Shown here piece by piece: positions 41,728 through 54,200 of a stretch of DNA of 64,000 nucleotides. The DNA is from Meloidogyne chitwoodi (Eukaryota; Nematoda; Chromadorea; Rhabditida; Meloidogynidae). Numbering within the stretch: position 1 is the first letter of the stretch; each line of letters opens with the position of its first letter. A model generated the notes under the pieces. That model searched no databases, was not told where the DNA came from, and worked only from the letters and a program-made list of their open reading frames with translations. The stretch covers positions 2,170,001 through 2,234,000 of the forward strand of contig JACZZP010000012.1 in assembly GCA_015183035.1 (NCBI GenBank), read 5' to 3'. A program made the position numbers and the translations under genes.

Positions 41728-43248
41728 CTAAAAACATTCATCATCATTCATTGGTGTTGGATCAGCAGGGGGTGATGAAGTATTTCGCAATTTTTCTGCT
41801 GGCTCTATCTTTTGTAAAATTCTAAAAAGAAAGGAGATTACTTGAATAATTTTAAAGGAAGAAAATAATTTAAGAAAAAACCTTTTAGGAGTTGGATGTG
41901 GAATTCCAGTTTTTCCGGGTATAGTTGGACGACGTGGGAGAGGAAGACGCTAAAAAGAAATTTTTAAAAATCTAAAAATTAAAAAAAACCGAATTCATCA
42001 AAGCTTGATTAATTTGTTCAGAAGCTGAAAAAGAACTCAAATCAGCCAAAGACCCTTCATTTGAACGGGAAGAAGCAATAGAAATTTGATCACAATTTTT
42101 AACAGAAGATAAATTGTTTCGAAAATCGACAGATTTACTTGTTGAAATTGTGCAAGATTGGGCTGAATTATTTTTGTTAGGTTGACCACTAATTACTGAT
42201 GAAGCAGATGAGGATGTACTATCTAAATTATAAATAAATTGAGCCAAAAAATAAAATTAAAAATACCATGTCGAGAACGTGAAATAGTATTAACAGTGTT
42301 TGTCTTGTTTACAGTCCTTTGCCAATCTCTACGACTCTTCATCAGTTCAAGTTGAAGCTCTAAAAATCAAATGTTTAATATAAATTTTAACAAATAAAAA
42401 AACCTCTTTCTTGTTCTTTTGCTCGACGTTCAATATCTCCCAGATTTTTCCATTCTGTAGGAGTTTCTTCTTTAACGTGTTCTAGCTTTTTCTTGATATC
42501 TTTTGAACTGAAAAATACATTTTAAACAAAAACCATATAATTCCAAAAAATAAGTAAACAAACCTTTTAGGTGGTGTAACACGAACTTTCCTCGGTGATT
42601 GCTGTGATGCCAAATTTCTTCCTAAAGGGAACTTTTTTGGTGTGCTGGGAGCATCAAAATATTCTTCTTCTTCGTCCTCTTCTTCAAAATCATCATTTGA
42701 ATCAATACTTGCTTCACTAAATGCTTTACGTGCAGACATATTTTCCTTTTCCCTAGGCCTTCGATTATAACGTTGTTCTCGGTCACTTAAAGGACCCGAT
42801 TCGCTACTAACTTCTTCTATCATTGAAAGAGAACTTTCCATATTATTCCGACGCTTTTCTTTATCAACTTTTCTTTCTGAAGATTAAAAATGATGGCAAA
42901 ATATTAATGAATTGATTTTGGGAATAATTTACTTAAAATGTTTAGACCGGAGACAAAAAAGTAAAATGATCGTAGATTCACTAGCTATTATCAACAGAAT
43001 TATTCACCTAAAAAATTAAATTTAAACAAACTTTTCTTCTCCAAACGACGGCTCAATGCAGATCTTGTCCGAAAATCAACTTTCTCAACTGCCCCTTTCA
43101 ACCATTTATCCAAACTGTCATTTTCTTTAGTTTTAGGACTGTCAGGAGTTGGAGTAAATAGCCAAGTCTCCGGATCATTTAAATCATCATCTTCAATTTG
43201 AAATAAATTTAGTTTATCCAATTCTGTTGTTAATTTTTCAAAATCCAT
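41728..43248 (-). CDS. SLAIN-family microtubule plus-end protein (likely)
   Basis: SLAIN proteins bind EB1 and ch-TOG and promote microtubule growth. ATG 43248 opens MDFEKLTTELDKLNLFQIED; then DPETWLFTPTPDSP, DKWLKGAV and RTRSALSRRLEK, parallel to the SLAIN block (ESWLYSSP, WCRQVLDYPSP, KKSLIHKL). A Ser/Glu-rich middle includes a run of acidic residues and STPKKFPLGR. The end has RLPLPRRPTIPGKTGIPHPT and closes MNDDECF, like the SLAIN tail (SGLPRP, GIPVPR, DDSWKDGCY). TAG 41728-41730. Order and spacing agree, but sequence identity is modest, so the call is likely and not certain. ATG-proximal exon is followed by at least five short exons. Confidence 0.6.
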
Positions 43249-43571
43249 TTTTAAAAAATATTTTCTAAAAAACAAATTAAATACAAATTTATAATTTCGC
43301 ACACGCAAAAGAATTACAAACGACACTAAAAATGTAATAGAATTATTGAGTGACACGCATAAGCACTCACAATAAAATTTTGAGAAAAAGCTTCTCAATT
43401 TTTCTTTTTCTCATTCCATCTCTTCAAATAGACAAACCAAGAAGAAAAAATAAAATGCCAATAACTTATCAAAAATAAAAAAAATGTTCGTGAATATCAA
43501 CGTTATATACGTAATAAATAGTAAAAAAATATTTAACATTTTATCAAATAATTTTTATATAAAAATCAAGG

Positions 43572-44862
43572 TTAAAGAGAAGGAGCACTTCGCCAATTGT
43601 CATTATCTTTACTTTCCGGAATTCTAAAAATTTTAAATTCGTAAATTAAAAAAAGTAAAAATACTCAACGTTTTCTTTACAGAAGGCTTCCACAAAGCTT
43701 TCGGATTTTTAGGTGGTTCAGTAGGAGGAGGAGCCCTTCGCCAGTTATCAGAATCGTTACTTTCCGGAATACTAAAAATTCAATTTCGTAAGTTAAAAAA
43801 AGTAAAAATACTCAACATTTTCTTTACAAAAGGTTGCCTTTCAGAATTCATAGTTTTAGTTGGTTCAGGAGGAGGAGCATTTCGCCAATTGTCATTATCC
43901 TTACGTTCCGGAATACTAAAAAATTTAATTAAGCAAATCTTAAGATTTTTGCAAAAAAAAAAGTAAAAATACTCAACGTTTTCTGTACAAAAGTCTTCCT
44001 CTCAGCATTCATAGTTTTAGGTGGTTCGGGAGGAGGAGCAGCACTTCGCCAATTGTCAGTATCGTCACTTTCATTAGGAACACTTGAAAATTATAAATTA
44101 TTTTTAGATTATAAAAAAACCTTGTTGTTTTTGTATGTTTAAATTCAGAACGAGGTGCCTCATAACGAAGTTTTTGTTGTTGTTCCTTTTCTTCCCTCAT
44201 TTTTTTCTCTTCAAGTTCCCTCAAAATATTTTCTTCTTCTTCCTTTTTAAGTTTTTTTTCAACATTCGCTGCGTCACCCAAAGAAGGAAATGACATTACA
44301 TTGTTTAAATCAAGAGGATTATGTTTAGCCCTAGATGCCGCCTTTGGTTCGTATTTAACTTTCAGTGGAGTAACAGGAATATTCGAAACTTCAATATTCT
44401 AAAGATTTGATCATTTAAATGTATATAAGCTAGTTAAAATTAAACACTAATATTGAATTCAGACATTAACTTTATCTAATAAACTAAAACCTCAGTATTA
44501 AAATTCCACGTCTTTACAGGTTCAGAACTTGAGCGATCTTCCTCCTCTTCCATTTCAATATCAACATCAGCCATTTCTTTAATTACTGGTGGAAGAATTG
44601 GTTTGTCATCAAAATCTAACCATTCAGAATCTTCATTATCATTATTTGAATGTTTGGTTGTTGAAGGTTCAGTTTTTATTTTTGCTTCAACTTCGTCCAA
44701 TTCATCCTTAAAATAAATTATTATTAGAATAATTTAATAAAAAAATACTTGAATCCGTTCATGTCTCTCCAAGTTTTCAGCAACCTCCTGTAAACGTATC
44801 ACACCCTTCTTCTTTGTCTTACTTGCTTTTTTAGCAAAAAATAAAGCTAATTCATCCGCCAT
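43572..44862 (-). CDS. CDV3-like protein with duplicated C-terminal exons
   Basis: CDV3 is a small conserved protein of unclear role. ATG 44862 opens MADELALFFAKKASKTKKK, matching the CDV3 start (SLDNFFAKRDKKKKKE). Acidic middle (DSEWLDFDDKP), then FPSLGDAANVEKKLKKE, which matches the family's FPSLQSTAKHVE, and a Glu/Lys coil. The C-terminus is new: four copies of about 36 residues, IPES.D.DNWR.APPP.EPPKT followed by MN.ER..FV.KT, the last one cut short at DNWRSAPSL (TAA 43572-43574). Each copy is one exon, and the introns between them start with the same GTTGAGTATTTTTAC and join in the same phase, so exon plus intron were copied together. Shares a 416-bp divergent upstream region with the H2A gene. 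Confidence 0.7.
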
Positions 44863-45278
44863 TTAAATAAAATTTTAAAAACAAAACAATCTAATTAAAA
44901 TATGTTTTTTATTTAAAACTGAAGAAAAATAAAATGAAAAGAAAGAAATACCCAAATACATTTTCCTTTCACTACAATTTCCTTTTTTTCTCTCGCTCTG
45001 TGTTATATATCCTATTTTTAAATTTTTATGTTTAAATGTATTTTCAAAATGTCTAAAATTAAAAATGTCAAATTTTTCAATTTTCAAAATGTCCCACTCA
45101 TTTGGCCATAATACTTGTCAGGTTATTACGTAGTTGTTAATTTAACTTTTTTTTTCTTTATATATAAGCTATTCTTTATTTAATTGAGTCTCATCACTTT
45201 CTTCAATACAACGTTTAATTCCAATTTTTTCTTTATAAAAGCTTTTTTCTTTCCTCCTTGGTTTTGCTGTTTTTCACC

Positions 45279-45910
45279 ATGTCTCCTGTTACAAAAACTC
45301 CTCGATTACAAGCGGTAAGCTTTTATGATTTTCTTTATCTGGTTTCATTTATAGGTGTCCGGTCTCCATTTTCCTATTGGGCGAATTCGTCGAATGCTTC
45401 GGGAGCGTAACTATGCGAAAAGAGTTGGCCGTGGTGCTCCTGTCTTCCTAGCTGCTGGTTAGATTTACTTTACTTTTTTAAATTTATTTTCCTTTTCAGT
45501 TCTTGAGTATCTGGTAGCTGAGATTCTCGACGCCGCTGGGAATGTTGCAAAGGATAATAAGGTTGTGAAAATGATTTTATTATTTAAAATCTTTCCATTT
45601 TAAGAAAACTCAAATTACTCCACGCCATCTTTTTGTAGCCATCCGGGCTGATGAGGAACTCAGCAAAATCTCTGAACATGTCACAATTGTACAAGGAGGC
45701 TTTGTTCCGCATCTTCTACGTGGAGGGTTGTTCTCACAGGAGGAAGTTGTAGATACGCCAAAACTTCCAAAGCCTCGACAGAAGCAGCAAAAGAAGCCAA
45801 AGGAGAAGACATCTTCAACAAAGAAGAAGAAGAATGTACCTCGGGATTCGATATTGGGAAATGAGCAGCCACAGCCATTGGATGAGATTGGAGAAAAGGA
45901 TGATTGCTAA
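45279..45910 (+). CDS. Divergent intron-containing histone H2A variant
   Basis: Core nucleosome protein. Exons 45279-45314, 45355-45457, 45500-45561, 45605-45910 join in phase for 168 residues. Histone fold is clear: [72 protein letters not shown]. Acidic patch is kept (E in LEYL, E and D in [11 protein letters not shown] in ADEELSK). Oddities: it has three introns, while replication-dependent H2A genes usually lack them; the docking domain is altered ([11 protein letters not shown] for GGVLPNI); a 65-residue Lys-rich tail follows, with LFSQEE (an SQE site like H2A.X but not at the end) and ending GEKDDC. It lacks the features of H2A.Z and has no macro domain. Probably a lineage-specific replacement or germline variant. 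Confidence 0.85.
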
Positions 45911-47335
45911 GAAAAGGTTGCTAAAAATAAATATAAATTGAGATGTATATTTTACCTAATATTTTCTATATTACCCTATATATCTTTGTGTTTTTACCTT
46001 CGCTACAGTTGTATGTATGTATATATGTGAAAATATATTTCTATAAAGTATTGTATTTTTTTAATCAAATGGTTTTAAACCTAATGTTTTTTTGAGAGAG
46101 AGGCAAAACTGATTAGTAATCTCTGACCAAGACCCTGTTTAACAACATTCTAAAGGTTTTACTTTTTCTTACAATTGTTTTTTTTAATATTTTTAAAGTT
46201 TTCTTGCGAAAATTGTTCTTTTTATCATCGCCGTTCAGCTAAAATTTAAAGCAATAATCGAGAAAGAAAGAACACGATTGAGTAATCCTCGGACTTGGCG
46301 AAAGACTGCCGACAGTGAAGAAAAAAAGAGGAAAATGCCACCAGAGGTTTTGAGCTCGGGATGATACACATAGTAAGCAAAAATAGGTACTGCTGTTATT
46401 TTATTTTAGATTGATATTTTTCTGATTTTTTAGACAGAAATTTGTTTATTTTTAAGAATTTTTGCCTACTTTAATTTAACCTGAGAACGTCAAATTTTAG
46501 AAAGATTATTTTTTCATCTGTCAAAACTACTTAACATTTTCCCTCTTTTTTTGCTCACATTCTTCTCCTCACTCAATTTCTTTATTTATTATAATCCTCG
46601 ATATTATTTCCTTTAAGCAAATGATCAAGAAAGTTGTTGTGTGTCCATTCCTGTCTCAAGGCTTTTTTCTCATAGACTCATAAACCCATCGTGCAAAAAC
46701 ATTTTTGTGTGTTTTTTATTACAATATCACTTTACATTGGAAAAAGAGAGATAATAATCAACAAAAAACACAATTGGAGTCTGCAAGGTTTTTATTTTTT
46801 AAATATAAGGGTGGATTTATTATTTAATTAAAATTAGGGAGTTTTTTTGGATGTAGAGGACCTCACGTTATTTCCACAAATTTTATTTTGACTTAAATGT
46901 CGTCCCCTCATTTTTTAAAGGATTATAAATGATTTTAATACCCAAATAAAATGTTTCATTTATAAAAAAATATATACTGTCAAGTAGTGGTTTAAAAAGA
47001 GGGAAAAAAGGATTGGTTGATGAGGAAAAAAACAACTTTATTTTTTTAATACTACTACTCTCATCTTTGTAGGGAAAAGGAATTAATAGGTTGGGCAGTG
47101 GTCATTGCACTTCTAAAAAAGTGGTCAACAACTCTCCGCCTTTTTTGCCACTTCTTCATTAAATATTTATTTTTATTATTTTTCAGGTGGTTTTTAGTGT
47201 CAGAGCTCGGCACAAATAAGAGAGAAAAGTTTTGATAGAAATTTTTTTTATTAATTTCGCGTCTATATTTTCTTCAGGTTTTAAAAAATTTTAATTTTTT
47301 AGATTTATTTTTAAATAAAATAAATTTCTTAATTA
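45911..47335. other. Upstream region of the T-box gene
   Basis: AT-rich with a mixed-composition patch at 46260-46400 (CTCGGACTTGGCGAAAGACTGCC and nearby). No RNA family or exon is recognised. Likely 3' flank of H2A and promoter of the T-box gene. Confidence 0.35.
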
Positions 47336-49526
47336 ATGAATTTACCTATTTCTTCAATAAATTCTTCTTCTTCTACCAATTCTTCGTCTTCTTCTTCCCA
47401 AAATATTCAACCAACATTATTAACTTCAAATAATTTAACAATAACAAATTCTATTCAATCATCGCCTTTATTTGGATTAATTTATGCTGATCCTGACTCT
47501 ACAACAACAATTAATAATAATTCTTCTACAAGTAATACACCAATTCATTTTATTTGCAATAATAATAATGAATATAAGATTAAATTGGCTAATTTACAAT
47601 TATGGGAAAAATTTGCTAGACTTCAGAATGAAATGGTTGTGACTAAACCGGGAAGGTTATTTTTTATATTTTATATTTAATTAATTTTTATAAAATAAAC
47701 TTGACGGAAAATAAAACATTTTCTTTAAGTTTTATATTTGTATTTTCCGGAAAAACAAGTTTTTTTTTGACATTTTAATGTTTCCGGAAATATAAAAAAA
47801 ATTTCCGGAAAGTTTATTTTTATAAATAAATACATTTTTTAAATAACTCAGAAGACCACAACCTATAATTAAAACCCTAGATATCGAAAACCAAAATGTC
47901 AACACACATACCTAATTTAAAAACATTTATATAAATTTTAGTGGCGATATTTTGGGGTGATCTATATTCGATCTTATGGGATTGACTCAAAATAATTTTG
48001 CAAATATTTTTTTTAATTAATTAATTTATTTTTTTTAGAAAAATATTTCCTAAGTTGGAATTACATCTATACAACCTAGATCCAAAGGCACAGTATACTC
48101 TTTTTCTTTATATGCAAAAAGTGGACAATTTGAGGTAAGCAATATTTTTAAATTACATTCCAGAAGATTTTTTTAATTTTATTTAATTTTTACTTTATAG
48201 ATACAGATATCAAGCAGGTGGTTGGTCTGCTGCTGGCCATGATGGAGACAATGGCATTCAACAATCTAATTTTGTTCAGCACCATGAAGGTTGGAATAAA
48301 GGCGAATTTTGGAGCAGTCAAGAACGTGTTAGCTTTGAAAGAGCAAAATTAACGAATAAAGAGAGTCAACAAGGAGGAAATTCAATGGTATTTTCTTATA
48401 AAAATATAGTTAAAATTAAATTAAAAGATTTCTTTATCATCAATGTCAAAATATCAACCAGTTGTGTTACTTTGTAAATTTACGCCAACTGGTGCTGTTG
48501 TAGTTGCTGACTTTCGACCACCACAATGCCAATTTATCGCAGTTACTGCGTATCAAAGTAAGCCGATTACAGACCTTAAGGTTTGTTTTCTTTATAATTT
48601 TTTTTAAAACAATTAATTAAGATTGAATATAACCCTTTTGCTAAAGGATTTCGTGAGGGTTCTTCTCGTAAAAGGACATTATCTCCTCCATCCGGTTTTA
48701 TTTTTTAAATAATTTTTGAGTCTTTTAAACGTTCTTTTAAAGCTTCTCCTTTCATTAATCCTTCAATGCTGATCTCCAATCAATTTCCTTCTTCACTTAT
48801 TCCGCAACATTCAACTGTTGCTGCTTCTGATTATTTCAATTTTATGCAGAATTTATTTCAACAATATCAGCAAAAACAACAAAACCATCAGCAACAATCT
48901 CCACAATTTTCTCCATCACAATTTTCTTCTTTTTCGCCTACAAATATTTTTGGACAAGCACAACAATTTAATACTCAACAGGTTTTTAATTAATTATTTA
49001 GGTAGAGGTCGGAGATCCCGTTACCGAATTCCCGGCCTTTTTAACCTCTTGAATCTTTCCATGTAACGGTTTAAAAAAATAACAAAATCAGGATATCGAA
49101 AATGCAATTTTTCCGACATTTATTAAGAATAAAATAAATAATTTTTTTAAAGGTTAGATTAATGGCAAATCAAATGCTTGGTGCTATGGGAATGTTTGGT
49201 AATAATGGAGGAATTCCTTTTTCTTCGGAACAACTTTCTCCAATATATTTTCCATCAACGACAGAACCTTTTAAAACTTCAATTCTACAAAATAAAAAAG
49301 AAATTGAAGATGTTCATTGTACACCAACAAAAGCAAAAAAGGCAAAGATGTCAAATTCGACAAATTGTCAGGTTTCACAGGTTTTTTTTTAAATTAAAAA
49401 GGAAGAGAATTATTCTTTTAATTTAAGCAATCTCCTCAACTAATTTCATCGACGTTAATTGAAGGAAATTCGAGTCAATTGGCTAATAATAATAAAACTT
49501 TGACGACATCTTTATCGTTATGTTAA
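47336..49526 (+). CDS. T-box transcription factor (divergent)
   Basis: Nuclear DNA-binding regulator. ATG 47336 starts a Ser/Asn-rich leader. The T-box runs over five exons: LANLQLWEKFARLQNEMVVT, KPGRKIFPKLELHLYNLDP, RYRYQAGGWSAAGHDGDN, FWSSQERVSFERAKLTNK, SKYQPVVLLCKFTPTG, PPQCQFIAVTAYQSKPITD, LKIEYNPFAKGFREG. The DNA-contact helix QFIAVTAYQ and NPFAKGFR are canonical, while the middle (HDGDNGIQQSNFVQHHEGWN) is unlike vertebrate T-boxes, as in fast-evolving nematode tbx genes. C-terminal exons are Gln/Pro-rich with a basic TPTKAKKAKM. Phases checked at seven junctions; TAA 49524-49526. I cannot place it in a subfamily, so no symbol. Confidence 0.85.
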
Positions 49527-50793
49527 ATCTCTTCATTTTTATTTTTAAGGTTGTTATTTATTTTTATTTATTTTTTATTTAATAAAAAGAGAATATTTTA
49601 GACTATTTTTCCTATTTTTTCAAAAAATTTCCCCCAAATTCTAGCGTCAATTTCACACACTAAATTTATTTTTTTGACACTTTTAATGGATTAATAAAAA
49701 AACTTTTTGCTTATTAATGGCCCCTGGCACAATGGGGAGAAAAAAACAAAAAACAAACTTTTCCCCTAGACTGAATTTAAAAAAGTTTTCTTTAGTTTCC
49801 GGCCCGTGGCAATAAAAAAAATAATTTTTTAACAAAATTCTATTATTTTCGCCCTTAATTTCCCCCTCTTTAATTATTTGTTCTTATTTTCCCCCAATTT
49901 TACCTAAAAATAAATTCATTAACAATTTTGGAGACAATTTTTTCCTCTTCCTGTTGCCCTAAGGCGAAAATTAATGAGCAAACTTGTGTGATTTATTTAC
50001 TTTAAAAACAACATTTTAGGGTAAATATATTCTCTTTTTTAAATAGATTTTAAGGGAAATTTTTGGAAAATTAAAAAAATAAATTAATAAATTTAACCTT
50101 AATACTTGAAATTTAAGCATTTTCTGAAAATTTTAGGCATAATTGAATATTTTTCTTTTTGTTGTTGCTTTAATTATAATTTAAATAAATTAATAAAAAT
50201 ATATTTTCAGTTCCGCGTCAATTACTTTAATTATTTTCTTTTCTTTTTTTAAACTAATTATTTAATATTTTCGCTTTCTTCTTTGTGGACAGAAGCTTGT
50301 TGTTGTTATTTTGGGTAAATTCTCTTTTTTTGTTGTTGTTCTGACGGGGGACGACCTTCGGCCATTTCTTTATTTTATTTTTTTACTTCTGTTTTTATTT
50401 ACTTCGTTTATTTCTTTGTGTATTTATTTAAAAACCATCACAAAGGCGCAATTAATTGACTTACTGGTTGCGCTATTTTCCGTTATATTTGGAGAAAATT
50501 TTAAGAAGAATATGTCAAGGAATTAGAGAACGGGGAAGGAAAAAGAAAATCAAAAAGATAAGCGATCGGCAGAATTATGAGGGCAATTTTTTACACAAAA
50601 TGAATATTATTATTATTTGAAGGATTACAAAAAAAAAGAGAAAATTGTTTTTTTAGTTAATTAATAGAGTGGCCTTCGATTAAGGGAATTTATATATAAG
50701 GGTATCTTTAAGTGATTTTGTAATAAAGATCGTTGCTAGCAGTTAAAATGCTTAGGCGAGAGTATAAGATCTATTAAAAGAGAAAAAGAAATG
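49527..50793. other. Intergenic stretch
   Basis: AT-rich 3' flank of the T-box gene. An open frame at 50311 is hydrophobic T-rich noise. Nothing else seen. Confidence 0.35.
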
Positions 50794-50880
50794 TTGTCCC
50801 AGTGGCTCAGTCGGTAGAGCGCCCGATTATGTGAGCGCAAAGCCAGCACTGAGAGGGTTGGTTGCAGGTTCGATGACTCC
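50794..50880 (+). repeat. tRNA-like element upstream of DGK gene
   Basis: TGGCTCAGTCGGTAGAGCGC is a perfect A-box/D-arm; B-box GGTTCGATGAC (50868-50878) is degenerate in the last bases. Spacing is longer than in a normal tRNA. Same strand as both neighbours. Confidence 0.6.
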
Positions 50881-51265
50881 TATTTATGCAAGTCATGATG
50901 AACGAATTGAGATCGGAATTCATTTTTTTATATTTTTATTATTTTACTCAATTTTTTGCTTTTTACATTTTTTACTTTATTTATTTTTATATTTTTATAA
51001 TTTGTTAAATAAAAAATTATTTGGATTAATTTATTCATAATTAAACGTTTTAAACACGTATTAACTAATCGATGTTTGAAAAATTTATTAACATTTTTTC
51101 ACATAAGCGCGCGACTTTGCCATAATAAAATAAAAAGGCTTAATGTCATCATCGTAGCATTATTTATTCTTTTTTAATTGTGGCTTCTTTTTTACATTTC
51201 TCTATTAAGCCTTTTACATGTTTTTTACTACAAATTAGTTAAAATTTAAATTTTTTATTTTATAA

Positions 51266-54200
51266 ATGCTCCTATCACCTGAACAATTTGCTCGTTTAAT
51301 TGAATATGCAAGCTGTAAGTTCCGATACCTGATATTGTATATATATTTTCTTCAAAACAGATTCAAGTCACAAGTTACTTGATATGTTGACGGAATTTTC
51401 TCATCCAGAAGGTTTTTTTGTTTTATTTTTCTATTTTTTATTTAAATTTTTGAGGAATGTTCTATCGTTTTTTGTCGCCTGATTTGCAAACGATTGATTT
51501 TGAGGTTATTAAAATTAAAAATCATAAAAATAACCCAAGGTCCTTCGGATCAACATTTCAGAGATCGCCAAAAAATGGGCCGATCTGCAAGACTTGGATA
51601 ATTTAATACTAGTCCCACATTTCACCGTCTTCATTAAACGTTTTAAATTATTGAATTTTTAAGGGTTTCAATTCTTTCATAAATTGCTATTTTGGAGCTG
51701 AATTACCTGCAGATTTAATTCAACAATTATTTTTATCATTTTGTCCTTCAACAACACAAGAAGTACCTTTAAGAAGACATTCATTTGTAGATGAAACTGT
51801 AAAAGGCGTTAAAAGCATCTTTAGAAAAGAATCTACAAATTTAGCTATAAAGAAGGAAAGGAGAAAAGAATCGACTTGCAATTTTTCAAAAAATTCAAAA
51901 CAATCAGTTGGAACACATTTTCCTCCATTTAATGGGATTATTGATGTTATTAATCAACAGCAAATACAACAACAACAGGTTTTTTCTTTAATTTTTAAAA
52001 TTTAGTAATTTTTTAAGAGTTTATCTCCAGTACCAGATTTGGAAGAAAGACGAATACCTCTAAAGCCTTTGGTTTGTTATTTGAGTTTATTGGAAGGAGC
52101 ACCGCCAGAAGACAAATTGGAATTTGTTTTTCATGTTTATGACAATGATGGTAAGAAAAAGATTATTTGTATTAGATGTTTGAAATAATATTGGGAGATA
52201 ATATCTTGCAAACTGCGAGTCTAAATTGCAATTTTTTAACTTAAACTTTTTGATATTATTTCTGACATTTTTAGTGTTGTGCCTATTAATCTGAGAATAA
52301 CTAGGGAAAGGAAGAAATAAGATATAATTTAATTTCCTGCCAGCCTGTAAGGAGTGAATGGCTAAACGGATTATGCTGTAGTCTAAAAACTGGGTCCAAG
52401 GTTCGAGGAAAATGAATGCCACCAATTTTTCGGATACTAGGCAGCAAAGTTTTCGACAATTTTTTTTTAATTACTATATAAATATTTAAAAATTGTCATT
52501 TTCAGGAAATGGCTATTTAGATCACAAAGAAGTTGAATCTATAATTGAACAGGTTTTTTTAAACTATTTTCCTTTTTTTAAATTATTTCTTTTTGTAGAT
52601 GATGAATGTTGCTAGATATCAACAATGGGATACAATTGAATTGGAACCAGTTTTATACTCTTTTTTAATTTTTCTATAATTAAAAATAGATTCTACGTCA
52701 AATGATGCAAGAAATAGATTATGACAACGACGGAATTGTTTCACTTGAAGAATGGAAACGAGGAGGATTAACCACAATTCCTTTACTTGTATTACTTGGT
52801 TTTGACACGGTTTATAATTTTTGTTTTTTTTTAAAGAATTTATGATTAGAAAGGTGTTTTGCGCATGTTTTTTCAAAATGAGCCTTAAAAATTTAACTCA
52901 ATTTTTTCAGGAAATTAAAGAAGATGGATGTCACATTTGGCGTCTTAGACATTTTAGTAAACGTTAGTTTTTTTTAATATTTAATTTGAAACTGGGTAAA
53001 GGCGGGGAAGATGTCAAACATTCCTTCACTCCCTTCCTAGGAAGTAAAAGAAGAGTGAGTGATGGTGTTTAAGAGGAACAGGAATGGCGATGGTAAGAAA
53101 ATGGCTAAAAAAAAATTATTTTTTTATAGCAACCTATTGCAATGTTTGCCTGAATATGTTAGTTGGTTGGGGAGGAAAACAAGGATTAGCGTGTTCTCTC
53201 TGTAAATACACTGTACATGAACGTTGTGTTCACTCAGCAACTAATAATTGTATTCATACGTATAATTCCAATGCTTCTTCAATGAGAGAACAGCCAATTC
53301 AACAACACCATTGGATGGATTCAAATTGGTTTTTTTACAATTAAAATAATTATTTTATTTTTTAAAGTGCTGGAAAATGTTCAAAATGTAAGGCAAATGT
53401 AGGAATTTTTCAAGGCAGGCATTGCCGTTGGTGCAAAAATTTGGTTTTTATTTGTTTTGATTTATTAAATTTTATTATAAAGCTTCATACAAAATGTGTA
53501 CCTCTTTGGCCGACTGCTTGTGATTTTGGTCAACTTGCTGCAAGCATCCTTCCACCTGTAAATATCATTCCAACATTTTTGGATAGATCTACAACTGCTA
53601 CTACATCAACTACAGTTACAACAACAATATTACCGACAACTTCACAACAACAACAACAATGTGTTGGAAATACAAATAATAACAATGGTGGAGGTGCTTT
53701 AGGTAGTGGCGGTCCTCTTCAAGTTTGTTTTTCTTCTTTAAACATTAAAGAATAAATAACTAAATAAGATGAGTTTAGAAGATTTAGAATAAAAAATTTA
53801 ACTAGATTAATATATTTCTTTTTCAGTTAAAAACAATTCCATTATCGCCAAACAGTCGATCTCGACCTCTTTTAGTTTTGATAAATCCAAAGAGTGGAGG
53901 AAGGCAAGGAGAAAGAATTTTTAGAAAGTTTGTTTTACCATTTAAAAATTTTAATTTAAATTTTTTTAATTTTTAGACTTCAATATTTGCTTAATCCAAG
54001 ACAGGTTGAAATTTGATTATTTTTTAAAACTAAAAAATGTCTTTTAAAGGTCTACAATTTAATCAAAGATGGACCTGAACCTGGATTAAATTTATTTAAA
54101 TCATTAAATACCTATAATGTTCTTGTTTGTGGTGGTGATGGAACTGTTGGTTGGGTGTTGGAATCAATGGGTTTTCTTTTATTTTTAAAAGGAAAGAATT

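Noticed and set aside
45681..45878. Minus-strand open frame inside the H2A last exon
   Set aside because: Shadow of the H2A coding exon.
50794..50880. Functional tRNA gene
   Set aside because: A perfect A-box but long spacing and a degenerate B-box; acceptor arms do not pair. The other seven elements fail for similar reasons.
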